This document shows, in pieces, positions 47,793-56,448 of a stretch of 64,000 nucleotides of DNA. Origin of the DNA: Faecalibacterium duncaniae (lineage in GTDB: Bacteria > Bacillota > Clostridia > Oscillospirales > Ruminococcaceae); NCBI RefSeq assembly GCF_010509575.1, contig NZ_CP048437.1, forward strand, positions 806,001-870,000, written 5' to 3'. Every line of letters starts with the position of its first letter. The first letter of the stretch is position 1. Both the position numbers and the translations under genes were made by a program. The notes under the pieces are model-generated. The model made no database searches. It had not been told where the DNA came from and saw nothing but the letters and a program-made list of their open reading frames with translations.

Positions 47793-49259
47793 TTATGCCA
47801 GAACGTTCAGGTGCAAAATATCAGGGTCCTCAGGGCCGGTCATGCTGCAGCCCTTGGCCTTGGCGTACTCGATATAGTTCAGGATCTCCTTGGTGATGCG
47901 CTCGCCGGGGGCCAGAATGGGGATGCCCGGCGGGTAGCACATGACGAACTCGCTGCAGACCATACCCTCGGTCTCCCGCAGGGGCAGGCTCTTTTTGGGG
48001 GCATAGAAGGCCTCCTGCGGGCTGGCAGCCACCACGGGGTCGATGTATTCCTGGCTCAGCAGGCCGGTGCCGTCGGTGTGGTAGCGGCGCTTGATCTCGG
48101 CCAGAGCGCTGACCAGCCGCTCAATCTCCTGGGGGCGGTCGCCGATGGAGAGGTAGGCCAGGATGTTGCCGATGTCGCCGAACTCGATCTGGATGTCGTA
48201 CTCGTCCCGCAGGATGTCGTAGACCTCGATGCCGGCAAGGCCGATGTCCAGCGTGTGGACGCTGAGCTTGGTGGTGTCAAAGTCAAAGACAGAGTTGCCG
48301 TTGCACAGTTCCTTGCCAAAGGCGTAGTAGCCGCCTACGGCGTTGATCTCTTCCCGGGCGTACTCGGCCATATCCGCCACCTGATGGAACACCTGCCGCC
48401 CCCGCAGGGCAAGGTTGCGGCGGGAGATGTCCAGACTGGACATGAGCAGGTAGCTGCCGGAGGTGGTCTGGGTCAGGTTGATGATCTGCCGCACATAGCC
48501 CTGATGCACATTGGGCCCGATGAGCAGCAGGCTGCTCTGGGTCAGGCTGCCGCCGCTCTTGTGCATGGAGACCGAGGCCATATCGGCCCCCGCTGCCATA
48601 GCGGAAACGGGCAGGCCGTTGCCAAAGTAGAAGTGGGTGCCGTGGGCCTCGTCGGCCAGGCAGAGCATCCCGGCCTCGTGGGCCATCTTCACGATGGCGC
48701 GCAGGTCGGAACAGATGCCGTAGTAGGTGGGGTTGTTCACCAGAACGGCCACGGCGTTGGGGTGCTCCTTGATGGCCTTGGCCACCTGCTCCCGCTTCAT
48801 GCCCAGCGAGATGCCCAGCCGCTTGTCCACCTCGGGATTCACATAGACCGGGACCGCGCCGCAGAGCACCAGCGCGTTCAGCACACTGCGGTGCACGTTG
48901 CGGGGCAGGATGATCTCATCGCCCCGCTTGCAGGCTGTCAGCACCATGCTCTGCACAGAGCTGGTGGTGCCGCCCACCATTAAAAAGGCGTGGGCTGCGC
49001 CAAAGGCATCGGCGGCCAGCTCCTCGGCCTCCCGGATGACCGATACCGGGTGGCAGAGATTATCCAGCGGCTTCATGCTGTTCACGTCCACACCCACGCA
49101 CTGCTGGCCCAGAAAGGCCGTCAGTTCCGGGTTGCCGCGGCCCCGCTTGTGGCCGGGTACATCAAAAGGTACCACACGCATCTGCCGGAACTGCTCCAGC
49201 GCCTCATAAATGGGCGCGCGGCGCTGATCCAGCCGGAACCGTGTACGGTTCTCACTCAT
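47793..49259 (-). CDS. speA: Arginine decarboxylase (aspartate aminotransferase fold)
   Basis: 488 residues, Orn/Lys/Arg decarboxylase class I of Bacillus SpeA type. PLP site SMHKSGGSLTQSSLLL (His-Lys), DEAHGTHFYFG, and a C-terminal domain with YPPGIPILAPGERIT. Converts arginine to agmatine for SpeB. The ATG at 49257-49259 follows GGAGGAG. First gene of the polyamine operon, behind a long leader with a terminator (49291-49332). Lysine or ornithine use cannot be excluded, but speB downstream favours arginine. Confidence 0.9.
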   Translation of the reverse strand: MSENRTRFRLDQRRAPIYEALEQFRQMRVVPFDVPGHKRGRGNPELTAFLGQQCVGVDVNSMKPLDNLCHPVSVIREAEELAADAFGAAHAFLMVGGTTSSVQSMVLTACKRGDEIILPRNVHRSVLNALVLCGAVPVYVNPEVDKRLGISLGMKREQVAKAIKEHPNAVAVLVNNPTYYGICSDLRAIVKMAHEAGMLCLADEAHGTHFYFGNGLPVSAMAAGADMASVSMHKSGGSLTQSSLLLIGPNVHQGYVRQIINLTQTTSGSYLLMSSLDISRRNLALRGRQVFHQVADMAEYAREEINAVGGYYAFGKELCNGNSVFDFDTTKLSVHTLDIGLAGIEVYDILRDEYDIQIEFGDIGNILAYLSIGDRPQEIERLVSALAEIKRRYHTDGTGLLSQEYIDPVVAASPQEAFYAPKKSLPLRETEGMVCSEFVMCYPPGIPILAPGERITKEILNYIEYAKAKGCSMTGPEDPDILHLNVLA

Positions 49260-49290
49260 CTTTTCTCCTCCGTCCCTGGTTCCGGCGCAG

Positions 49291-49332
49291 CAAAAAAGCG
49301 CAGGCCCACCACACTGGTGCAGACCTGCGCTT
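49291..49332 (-). terminator. Leader terminator just before speA
   Basis: On the minus strand AAGCGCAGG..CACCA/TGGTG..CCTGCGCTT, then TTTT. It lies about 30 bases ahead of the speA start, so it can attenuate the operon. Confidence 0.75.
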
Positions 49333-49512
49333 GAAAAAGCGTTCTGAACATGCAGACAAAGCCCCCGGTGACACTGGGGAAAATCTCCGCATGATTCAAA
49401 AAGACGGGATGACGAGAGTCTATATAGCAATTACACTTTTACTACTCTTATTGACCGTTTCACAAGTCTGCGCACGTTCTGCGCAATTTCATGGCTGTAA
49501 AGGAACCAACTT

Positions 49513-49536
49513 ATAAAATTTGAGCTTTCAACTCAA
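49513..49536 (-). terminator. Weak upstream leader hairpin with T-run
   Basis: Minus strand TTGAG-TTGAAAG-CTCAA then ATTTT. Short stem; marginal as a terminator. Confidence 0.4.
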
Positions 49537-49661
49537 TCAATAATGGCAGCTTGCGCCGCCGGTCGGCAGTGGACCCGGCTGTCCGTATGGCCTTAGCCCC
49601 GATGGGCGGTCCCAGGTAATTTGCTTTGAAAAGACTCTGACACGCTTTGTCTCTCAAAATC
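49537..49661 (-). ncRNA. Candidate structured leader RNA of the polyamine operon
   Basis: Gene-free, transcribed (minus) from the promoter at 49668-49696. A 5' hairpin TTGAGAGAC/GTCTTTTCAA is followed by GC-rich helices (GGGACC...GGGTCC enclosing GCCC/GGGGC). It fits no riboswitch class that I recognise. It could be a separate small RNA ended at 49513 or the sensor part of the speA leader. Confidence 0.4.
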
Positions 49662-49667
49662 GATGAT

Positions 49668-49696
49668 ATCTTATCATGCTATGAGGGTGGTGTCAA
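49668..49696 (-). promoter_or_regulatory. Promoter of the polyamine operon leader
   Basis: Minus strand TTGACA, 17 bases, TAAGAT; 409 bases upstream of the speA start, so the leader is unusually long. Confidence 0.8.
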
Positions 49697-49816
49697 TACT
49701 TTTTGGGAAAATAAAGCGGAAAATGGGCAAGCGGTTCGCATTATGACAAGGACACTGTAAAGACATGGTAAAAGTGTGGCAAAACACTTTGCACAGACAC
49801 GGCAAAACGCTTTTGC

Positions 49817-49845
49817 TTGACAAATGAAAGAAATTCTACTATACT
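49817..49845 (+). promoter_or_regulatory. Promoter of tRNA-Gln
   Basis: TTGACA, 17 bases, TATACT, 13 bases before the tRNA. Confidence 0.85.
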
Positions 49846-49857
49846 GATTCTTACCGG

Positions 49858-49928
49858 TGCGCCATCGCCAAGCGGTAAGGCAGGGGACTTTGACTCCCCC
49901 ATCGTAGGTTCGACTCCTGCTGGCGCAA
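49858..49928 (+). tRNA. tRNA-Gln (TTG anticodon)
   Basis: Acceptor TGCGCCA/TGGCGCA, D arm GCC/GGC, anticodon arm GGGGA-CTTTGAC-TCCCC giving TTG (reads CAA), T arm GTAGG-TTCGACT-CCTGC, discriminator A. CCA is not encoded (CTG follows), unlike the tRNA-Ala in this window, so it must be added by the CCA enzyme. Confidence 0.95.
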
Positions 49929-49937
49929 CTGAAAAAG

Positions 49938-49986
49938 AACCCGCAGGGGGCCTGGGCGACAGGTTCCCTGCGGGTTTTATTTTTTG
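49938..49986 (+). terminator. Terminator after tRNA-Gln
   Basis: AACCCGCAGGG/CCCTGCGGGTT, then TTATTTTTT. Confidence 0.85.
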
Positions 49987-50004
49987 TGAAAAGAGGTTGT
50001 TTGT

Positions 50005-51324
50005 GTGAACGAAGAGAATTCTCTGCTGACCGGAGCAGTGCGGCCCGCGCTGCTGCGGTACGCGCTGCCCATTATCCTGAGCATGGTGGCAACACAGTTT
50101 TACGCCGTGGCCGATACCATGATCATCGGCTTGCGGCTGGATGCCGATGCGCTGGCGGCAGTGTCCAACGCTTCCACGGTGCTGATGATCTTTCTGTTCA
50201 TCTCCGGCGGCATGGAGCTGGGCGGCGGCCTGCTGGTGGCGGCGGGCAAGCCCACTGCCACAAAGCATGAGATGACCGAGCTGCTGTACAACCTGCTGTT
50301 CGTGGATGAGGTCATCGCCCTGTTGACCACGGCAGTGGGCTTTGTGACCCTGCCGGCCCTGCTGCGGCTGATCAACACGCCTGCGGAGATCCTGGATACC
50401 GCTGTGCTCTATGGGCGCATCTATCTGCTGGGGCTGCCATTTCTGATGCCCTATGATCTGAGCAAGGAATGTGTCATGGGCTGCGGCGATTCCAAAACGC
50501 CGCTCAAGGTCATTGTGGCAACCAGCGTGATGAACATTGTGCTTGACCTTGTTCTGGTGGGGCCCTTCGGGGTGGCCGGTGCGGCGGCTGCCACAGCGGC
50601 GGCGCAGGTGGCGGGCGCGGTCTACATGGTGGCGTTTCTGCGCCGCACCCAGATGGACGCGGCCTTCTCGCCCCGGATGCTCAAGGCGCGCTATGCCAGG
50701 GATATCTTCCGGCTGTCGGCCCCCAACAGTGTCCAGCAGGCCAGCGGCACCATCATCACCACGGTCAAACAGGGGCTGCTGGGCGGCCTGGGTGTGGAAG
50801 CCATTGCAGGATTCTCCTGCGCAGGCAAGCTGTCCAGCCTGCTGATGATGCCGGTGTTCGGCTTTGTGCAGTCCACAGTGTTCTTTATTGCGCAAAACAC
50901 AGCCGCCCTTCAGCCGGGCCGTGTGAAAGAGGGCCTGCGGGAAGGGCGGCGGATCTTGTTGGTGTATTCGCTTGGGGTGGTGGCGGTCTGCATCGGCCTG
51001 CGGGGACCGCTGCTCCGGCTCTTTACCACCGACCCGGCAGCGGCCAGCTACGGCTGCACCATGCTGGCCTTTGAGTCGGTGACCTACCTGTTTGTGGCAC
51101 AGAAGCATCTGTTCGAGGCCCGCCTGCGCGGTGCCCAGAAGATGGGGCTGTATCTGGCCTCCAGCCTGGGGCAGATCGCCCTGAACCTGCTGGCCTGTGT
51201 GATCCTGGTGCCCCGCATCGGTTTTGCAGGCTTCTGGATGTCCAGCTGGATCAGCGCACCCATCGGAATGCTGCTGGCGGCGGCGCTGGCGAACCTCTCA
51301 GGTACTTCGCACCAGCTCCCCTAA
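50005..51324 (+). CDS. MATE family efflux transporter
   Basis: 439 residues, 12 predicted membrane helices, inner membrane. Multidrug or metabolite export driven by Na+ or H+. Start motif LLRYALPIILSMVATQFYAV and internal repeat-like second half (FRLSAPNSVQQASG) are MATE-like. GTG start after AGAGG. The C-terminus (NLSGTSHQLP) is encoded by a copy of the MITE-like repeat, so the native end may have been replaced. Substrate unknown. Confidence 0.88.
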   Translation: MNEENSLLTGAVRPALLRYALPIILSMVATQFYAVADTMIIGLRLDADALAAVSNASTVLMIFLFISGGMELGGGLLVAAGKPTATKHEMTELLYNLLFVDEVIALLTTAVGFVTLPALLRLINTPAEILDTAVLYGRIYLLGLPFLMPYDLSKECVMGCGDSKTPLKVIVATSVMNIVLDLVLVGPFGVAGAAAATAAAQVAGAVYMVAFLRRTQMDAAFSPRMLKARYARDIFRLSAPNSVQQASGTIITTVKQGLLGGLGVEAIAGFSCAGKLSSLLMMPVFGFVQSTVFFIAQNTAALQPGRVKEGLREGRRILLVYSLGVVAVCIGLRGPLLRLFTTDPAAASYGCTMLAFESVTYLFVAQKHLFEARLRGAQKMGLYLASSLGQIALNLLACVILVPRIGFAGFWMSSWISAPIGMLLAAALANLSGTSHQLP

Positions 51325-51383
51325 TAGGGGGGGCTTGCCTCTCCTATTAGGAGAGGTGGCATCCCGCCGGGATGACGGAGAGG
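51294..51383 (+). repeat. MITE-like palindromic repeat, copy 6
   Basis: Starts CCTCTCAGG, contains GCTCCCCTAATAGGGGGGGC and CCTCTCCTATTAGGAGAGG, and ends GACGGAGAGG. It supplies the stop codons or final residues of the MATE gene, and its right edge touches the stop of the convergent 57-aa gene. Confidence 0.8.
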
Positions 51384-51384
51384 C

Positions 51385-51558
51385 TCAGCTGATCACCTCA
51401 TACTGAAAATACTCGCACTTGACCTTGCTGCCCACCTCGATCTCGGGCGGCAGCAGGGCCAGCGCAACGGGATTCAGCTCGTCGCTTTCAATGTCGGTGC
51501 GGCGCAGGTTGACATAATCGCCGTCAAAGCTGACGACCTCGTAATACCAGGGGCCCAT
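51385..51558 (-). CDS. Small conserved-looking hypothetical protein, 57 aa
   Basis: MGPWYYEVVSFDGDYVNLRR onward, ending VGSKVKCEYFQYEVIS. Soluble, beta-rich; it reads like a small beta barrel (alternating hydrophobic strands with VGSKV-turn). Function unknown. The ATG at 51558 is preceded by GAAGG at about 8 bases; a longer frame to 51693 begins in low-complexity sequence and is not used. Its stop abuts the repeat. It lies downstream of yfhO and may be co-transcribed. Confidence 0.6.
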   Translation of the reverse strand: MGPWYYEVVSFDGDYVNLRRTDIESDELNPVALALLPPEIEVGSKVKCEYFQYEVIS

Positions 51559-51619
51559 AGGATACCTTCTTTCGTTTGAGCTTTTCTTTGAGCTGTCGCT
51601 TCTTGGAGCGGCGGCTTTT

Positions 51620-53998
51620 TTAATGTTTCCGTCTTTTCTTTTCGTCCCAGGCAAAGTGCCCGGCGTAGAGCAGGAACACGGGCAGGGCGGCAAGGGTGAC
51701 AGTCCGGCTCAGGCGGATGCCGTCCGGCTGATAGACAAAGTCGATGGTGACCGTTCCGGCGGGGCAGAGAACGGCCATCAGGCCCTCGTCCACCCGCAGG
51801 ATCTCGGTCTCCTGCCCATTCACATAGGCCGTGAAGCCGTCATCGTAAGGCACGGAGAAGAACATCAGGTTGGCCCTGTCCAGCGTGGCTTCAGCGTGGA
51901 AGCCTGCGCTGGTCATCTCAAAGGCGGTGCAGGCAGAGGCCCGGCGGTCGGCGCAGTCCTGAGTGTAGCGGGTATAGGTCAGGTCGTTGAGCTCTGCCGT
52001 GGGCAGGGGCGTGAGGTACTGCCCGTAGGCCACCGCATCCTCCTCAGTGAGCACCAGTGCCCGCATGAGCAGGTTGGAGCGGGTGGGGGTCACGGTGTCC
52101 TCATACTGGGTCTCGGTGAGGTAGTAATCGTAGGTAAAGCCCATGGGAACGTAGTTCTGGTTCTCGTAGAGAACATAGCCGTCCAGGGTATCGTAATACG
52201 CCCAGCCCTCATCGGCCTCAGCGTGGAACTGCTTCTGATGCGCAAGTGTGGTCAGCAGGTATCTGACGCTGAGCAGGCCGCGCAGGGCGTAGTTGGAGAG
52301 CTCGGGCTGACTGCGCACATCCCGCTTGACCCCCAGTGCAGGGTAGAAGCTGAGGATGCTGGGAGCGGCGGTGCTGCCGAAATACTGCAGGCAGCTCTTG
52401 TCCAGCCACAGGCCCAGATTGTCGTGGGTCTTGTAGGTGTCAATGCGCCAGTCACCCTCGGGCAGATCCTCCTTCAGGGCCAGCGCATTGATGTACTGCT
52501 CCACAAGGTCACTGTCGGTGTTCCACTGGCCGAACTTGCCAATGCCGATGTGGACGATGCCGAACAGGCAGCTGAACGCCAGCACACCGGCCAGCAGGCG
52601 GCGGGCAAAGACCCTGCGCTGCTGCCAGCGCCTGCAGATGCAATGGTAGACGGCCAGCCCGCCCAGACCAAAGGCAAGCACGGCGCAGTACTGGCCCGGA
52701 TTCTGAAGCACGCCCAGGCTCCACTCCTTGGTGGTGGCATCCTGCACGGGCACCAGTGCAAAGGCCAGCGTGGCGATCATCACAAAAGCAATGCTCCGGG
52801 CGGGGCGGGCGAGGTCGAGGCTGGGGTCCTCCCACGCGCTCACCGTCATGGCCGCAAGGATGAGCACCGGCATATAGAACCACCGGGCATAGTAGCTGGA
52901 ATTGAGGGCATAGAACGCGCTGTTCAGGATGGGCACCAGCGCAAATACCATGCAGACGGCAATGATCCGCTTTTTGCTGTCGCCCTGCCGGGCACGCCAG
53001 TAGGCCACCACACCGGCCAGACTGCACAGGGGCAGATAGGCTGTCATGCTGGTCCATTTGATGATACCCTCAGACCAGATGGAGGTCATATAGGGGGAAT
53101 CCGGGGGCAGCACCCAGCTCAGCAGGATGGCCAGATACTGCTGGGGCTTGGAATAGGTCAGAAAGCCCCAGCCGGAGGAAAGGTCGATGGTGCGCGGGTT
53201 CTGCAGCACGCTGAGGACAGTGGGCCAGAGCACCACAAAGCCCAGTGCCACGCCCAGCAGGCTCTCAAAGGCCAGCTGACCGAAGAGGCGGGGCGTGAGC
53301 CGAAACTCCCCGGCGGAGAGCTTGCAGACGAAGTAGATGACAAGGAAGAGCACCTGCCCCACAAAGAAAAAGTAGTTGTTGAGCAGGTTCACCGCCACCC
53401 AGAAGGCGAACCATCCGTGGCGGCGCTCGTAGATGGTCTCATCCAGTGCCCAGAGCATCCAGGGGAAGAGGGCCAGCACATCGATGAAGTGGTTGAAGAA
53501 GATGTTGTACAGCCCCCAGCCCGAAAAGGCGTAGAGGGCCGCACCCAGCACCGCAAAGTTCGGGTCTTTGACGTAGCGGCGCAGGTACAGATACGCGCCG
53601 CCGCCCGCCACCGCGAACTTGAGCACCAGCAGCGGCACCATGAGGTAGGGGAGCCAGTTCTGCGGGAAGAGCAGGGAAAACCAGAAGAAGGGGGAGCCGT
53701 ACAGGTAGAACGAATAGGCGTTCATGGTTCCGCTGCCCAGGTCAGTTGCCCAGGAAAAGGTATTCTTCACGCCTCCGTATCCGGCAGGGTAGCCTGCCCC
53801 CTTGAGAAAGCCGTTCATGTAGCGGTAAAAGCTGATCTGCTGGCTGTTGAAATCGCCTGCATAGTGGAAAAAGCCGCCATCCAGCAGATAGAACGGCAGG
53901 AAGATGAGGGCGGCTGTCAGGGCACAGAGCCCCACGGTGAGCCAGAACTTGTCCTGCTTCTGTCCCAGCATCCGGGGCGAAGAATGAAATGCAGTCAT
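51620..53998 (-). CDS. YfhO family membrane protein
   Basis: 792 residues. N-terminal hydrophobic helices with about 12 membrane spans (LTAALIFLPFYLLDGGFFHY, LNNYFFFVGQVLFLVIYFV) and a large external C-terminal domain. YfhO proteins are GT-C-like membrane glycosyltransferases proposed to act on lipid-linked sugars such as lipoteichoic acid glycosylation; substrate here is unknown. Near the N-terminus FHYAGDFNSQQISFYRYMNG follows the family's D-x-x-x-Q type pattern. It is transcribed toward the 57-aa gene. Confidence 0.88.
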   Translation of the reverse strand: MTAFHSSPRMLGQKQDKFWLTVGLCALTAALIFLPFYLLDGGFFHYAGDFNSQQISFYRYMNGFLKGAGYPAGYGGVKNTFSWATDLGSGTMNAYSFYLYGSPFFWFSLLFPQNWLPYLMVPLLVLKFAVAGGGAYLYLRRYVKDPNFAVLGAALYAFSGWGLYNIFFNHFIDVLALFPWMLWALDETIYERRHGWFAFWVAVNLLNNYFFFVGQVLFLVIYFVCKLSAGEFRLTPRLFGQLAFESLLGVALGFVVLWPTVLSVLQNPRTIDLSSGWGFLTYSKPQQYLAILLSWVLPPDSPYMTSIWSEGIIKWTSMTAYLPLCSLAGVVAYWRARQGDSKKRIIAVCMVFALVPILNSAFYALNSSYYARWFYMPVLILAAMTVSAWEDPSLDLARPARSIAFVMIATLAFALVPVQDATTKEWSLGVLQNPGQYCAVLAFGLGGLAVYHCICRRWQQRRVFARRLLAGVLAFSCLFGIVHIGIGKFGQWNTDSDLVEQYINALALKEDLPEGDWRIDTYKTHDNLGLWLDKSCLQYFGSTAAPSILSFYPALGVKRDVRSQPELSNYALRGLLSVRYLLTTLAHQKQFHAEADEGWAYYDTLDGYVLYENQNYVPMGFTYDYYLTETQYEDTVTPTRSNLLMRALVLTEEDAVAYGQYLTPLPTAELNDLTYTRYTQDCADRRASACTAFEMTSAGFHAEATLDRANLMFFSVPYDDGFTAYVNGQETEILRVDEGLMAVLCPAGTVTIDFVYQPDGIRLSRTVTLAALPVFLLYAGHFAWDEKKRRKH

Positions 53999-54034
53999 GC
54001 GTCAGTCCTCTTTTCAGTATCGGAAATTTCCCGC

Positions 54035-55066
54035 TTACGGGAACGGCACCTCGCGGGTGTCATCGGGGTCCTGCGCGGCCCTGCGCTGCTGCTCGAACAC
54101 CGCGTCGATGAGGGTGTCGAGGTCAGAGAGGCGGCTCAGCTCACAGCAGTAGCGCCGCAGGCTGGCGGCCCCCTTCAGGCCCTTCATGTAGTGCATGGTC
54201 TGGGCCCGGGCCTGGGGCATGGCAACGAACTCGCCCTTCTGCTCCACCATCTCCTCCACCTGCCGGCGCAGGGCATTCATCCGGGCCTGCAGGTTCGGCT
54301 CCTTGGGGGCGGGCAGGCCCTCCAGCGCGGCGTTCACCCGCTCAAAGAGCCAGGGGTCGCCCAGGGCGGCCCGGGCGATCATCACGCCGTCGCAGCCGGT
54401 TTCCTCCACCATCCGCACAGCATCCTCGGCGGTGCGGATATCGCCGTTGCCCAGAACGGGAACGTGGACGGCATCCTTCACCGCCGCAATGATGGACGGG
54501 TCGATGCCCGGGGTGTACATCTGCTCCCGGGTGCGGGCGTGGACGGCGATGAGCACCGCGCCCGCCTGCTCGCAGGCTTTGGCGCATTCCACGGCCGTGA
54601 CGTGCTCCGCGTCCCAGCCCTTGCGCATCTTCACGGTGACGGGGCGGGAGGTGTTTTTGACCACTTCCTCCACAATACGGCCGCAGCGGTCGGGGTCAAG
54701 CATCAGCTTGCTGCCCGCCCCGCCCGAGACGATCTTGGGGGCCGGGCAGCCCATGTTGATGTCCAGAAAATCGAACGCGTACTGCTCCACGGCGGCAGCG
54801 GCCTGCCCCATGATCTCGGGCACTTCGCCAAAGATCTGCACGCCGTAGGGGGCACCGTTGGGCTCGGCCTTGAGCAGGCTGACGGTTTTGTGGTCGCCGT
54901 ATACCAGCGCCCGGCTGGACACCATCTCACTGACGGTAAAACCGGCTCCGTGCTGGGCCATCAGCCGCCGGGCCGGGGCATCGGTAAAGCCCGCCATGGG
55001 GCCGAACACTGCCCGGTGGGGCAGTGAGATCTCCCTGATCTTCAAAGGGGTGTTGAAAGGTTCCAT
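54035..55066 (-). CDS. dusB: tRNA-dihydrouridine synthase (DusB type)
   Basis: FMN-dependent reduction of uridine in tRNA, 343 residues, TIM barrel. GPMAGFTDAPARRLM at the start, NMGCPAPKIV with the catalytic Cys, SGGAGSKLM, VTVKMRKGWD, and HARTREQMY for FMN. The ATG at 55066 follows AAGGAG. Its own promoter is TTGTTC-17-TATACT on the minus strand at 55122-55150. A longer frame upstream is rejected because it crosses that promoter. Confidence 0.95.
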   Translation of the reverse strand: MEPFNTPLKIREISLPHRAVFGPMAGFTDAPARRLMAQHGAGFTVSEMVSSRALVYGDHKTVSLLKAEPNGAPYGVQIFGEVPEIMGQAAAAVEQYAFDFLDINMGCPAPKIVSGGAGSKLMLDPDRCGRIVEEVVKNTSRPVTVKMRKGWDAEHVTAVECAKACEQAGAVLIAVHARTREQMYTPGIDPSIIAAVKDAVHVPVLGNGDIRTAEDAVRMVEETGCDGVMIARAALGDPWLFERVNAALEGLPAPKEPNLQARMNALRRQVEEMVEQKGEFVAMPQARAQTMHYMKGLKGAASLRRYCCELSRLSDLDTLIDAVFEQQRRAAQDPDDTREVPFP

Positions 55067-55121
55067 GATACTCCTTAGCGCTATCTGATTTAGTTGATAA
55101 CATGATAAAATTTGGATTATA

Positions 55122-55150
55122 AGTATACCATATTTCCGGCGGCAGAACAA
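55122..55150 (-). promoter_or_regulatory. Promoter of dusB
   Basis: Minus strand TTGTTC, 17 bases, TATACT. Confidence 0.65.
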
Positions 55151-55167
55151 GAAGCGGAACATCTTTC

Positions 55168-55196
55168 TTGTCAGCACGGGATTTTTCCGGTATACT
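55168..55196 (+). promoter_or_regulatory. Promoter of the aldo/keto reductase gene
   Basis: TTGTCA, 17 bases, TATACT. The predicted transcript starts near 55203, beside a strong AAGGAGGAG with no matching in-frame start within reach. Confidence 0.65.
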
Positions 55197-55248
55197 GGGG
55201 GACAAAAGGAGGAGCGGCTGGAACACGGCAGCCAGCTGCACAAAAGAG

Positions 55249-56400
55249 ATGGAATACAGAGCATGGAAAAAGCAGAACGGCGCAGGGGAGAGCATCCGCA
55301 CCTCCCTGCTGGGCTATGGCTGTATGCGGTTTCCCACCACACCGGAGGGAGCCATTGACGAGCCCCGGGCCGAAGCGCTGCTGAACGCTGCGCGGGACGC
55401 AGGCGTGAACTATTTTGACACCGCCTACCCCTACCACGGCGGCCAGAGCGAGCCCTTTGTGGGCAGGGTCATTGCAAAGTGGCCCCGGGAGAGCTTTTAT
55501 CTGGCCACCAAGATGCCGCTGTGGCAGTGCGGGAGCCTGGAGGAGGCCCAGCATATCTTTGAAGAGCAGCTCCGGCGGCTGGGCGTGGAGTATATCGACT
55601 TCTACCTGCTGCACTCCCTGCACGCCGCCCGGTACGACCGGGCCAAGGAAATGGGCATCGTGGACTGGCTGTGGGAGCAGAAAAAGCTGGGCCGCATCCG
55701 CAGCTTCGGTTTCTCCTGCCACGACAACGCGGCGGGCCTTGAGCACATCCTGCGGGATCAGCCCTGGGATTTCTGCCAGCTGCAGTATAACTATCTGGAC
55801 ACCGATGACCGTGCCGAGGAGATCTCGGGTGACCGCGGCTATCAGTTGACCGAGGAGCTGAACATCCCCCTCATCATTATGGAGCCCATCAAGGGCGGCA
55901 CACTGGCCAACCTGCCCCCGGAGGCCGAAGCGCCCCTCAAGGCCCTGCGGCCCGAAGCCACGGATGCCTCCTGGGCCCTGCGCTGGGTGGGCAGCCACCG
56001 GAACGTCCATGTCATCCTCTCGGGCATGAGTGCCGAGGATCAGCTCACGGATAACTTGGCCACCTTTGCCCGCTTTGAGCCGCTGACCGCTGCAGAGACC
56101 GCCGCGGTGGAGCAGACCGCCGCCTTCCTGCACAGCCGCATCAAGATCGGCTGCACCGGCTGCCGGTACTGTATGCCCTGCCCCATGGGGGTGGACATCC
56201 CGGACAACTTCAGCATCTGGAACAAGCTGGGGATGTTCGGCCAGCCCGAGGCCATCAAGCACCAGTGGGAAGCCCACTTCCCCGATGCCGAAAAGGCCAG
56301 CCATTGCGTCCGCTGCGGCAAGTGCGAGGCGGCCTGCCCCCAGCATCTGCCCATCCGCAATGCGTTGGCCCGGCTGCAGCAGGAGCTGGATCAGCTGTAA
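55249..56400 (+). CDS. Aldo/keto reductase with C-terminal 4Fe-4S clusters
   Basis: 383 residues. AKR barrel with the catalytic tetrad Asp57 (FDTAY), Tyr62 (YPYHG), Lys88 (ATKMPL) and His122 (LLHSL). A C-terminal ferredoxin-like domain has Cys groups CTGCRYCMPCP and CVRCGKCEAACP. Such fusions are common in anaerobes and may pass electrons to or from a ferredoxin. The ATG at 55249 fits the AKR start (MEYR...GYGCMRF). The in-frame start at 55168 would add a non-homologous leader. Confidence 0.9.
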   Translation: MEYRAWKKQNGAGESIRTSLLGYGCMRFPTTPEGAIDEPRAEALLNAARDAGVNYFDTAYPYHGGQSEPFVGRVIAKWPRESFYLATKMPLWQCGSLEEAQHIFEEQLRRLGVEYIDFYLLHSLHAARYDRAKEMGIVDWLWEQKKLGRIRSFGFSCHDNAAGLEHILRDQPWDFCQLQYNYLDTDDRAEEISGDRGYQLTEELNIPLIIMEPIKGGTLANLPPEAEAPLKALRPEATDASWALRWVGSHRNVHVILSGMSAEDQLTDNLATFARFEPLTAAETAAVEQTAAFLHSRIKIGCTGCRYCMPCPMGVDIPDNFSIWNKLGMFGQPEAIKHQWEAHFPDAEKASHCVRCGKCEAACPQHLPIRNALARLQQELDQL

Positions 56401-56410
56401 TATGCATCAG

Positions 56411-56448
56411 AAAAGCCACCGGCAAAAACCGGTGGCTCTTTTCTCTTA
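56411..56448 (+). terminator. Terminator between AKR and the helicase gene
   Basis: AAAAGCCACCGG/CCGGTGGCT then CTTTTCTC. It overlaps the very end of the convergent helicase gene. Confidence 0.8.

Noticed and set aside
49241..49516. 91-codon plus-strand frame in the speA leader
   Set aside because: No ribosome site; it covers the antisense of a hairpin-rich leader with its own minus-strand promoter.
49537..49661. 6S RNA reading of the leader RNA
   Set aside because: Own promoter and possible terminator fit, but I could not draw the long rod with a central bubble; left as unidentified.
51623..55027. 1134-codon plus-strand frame over yfhO and dusB
   Set aside because: Antisense shadow of two recognisable genes; composition typical of reverse-frame artefacts.
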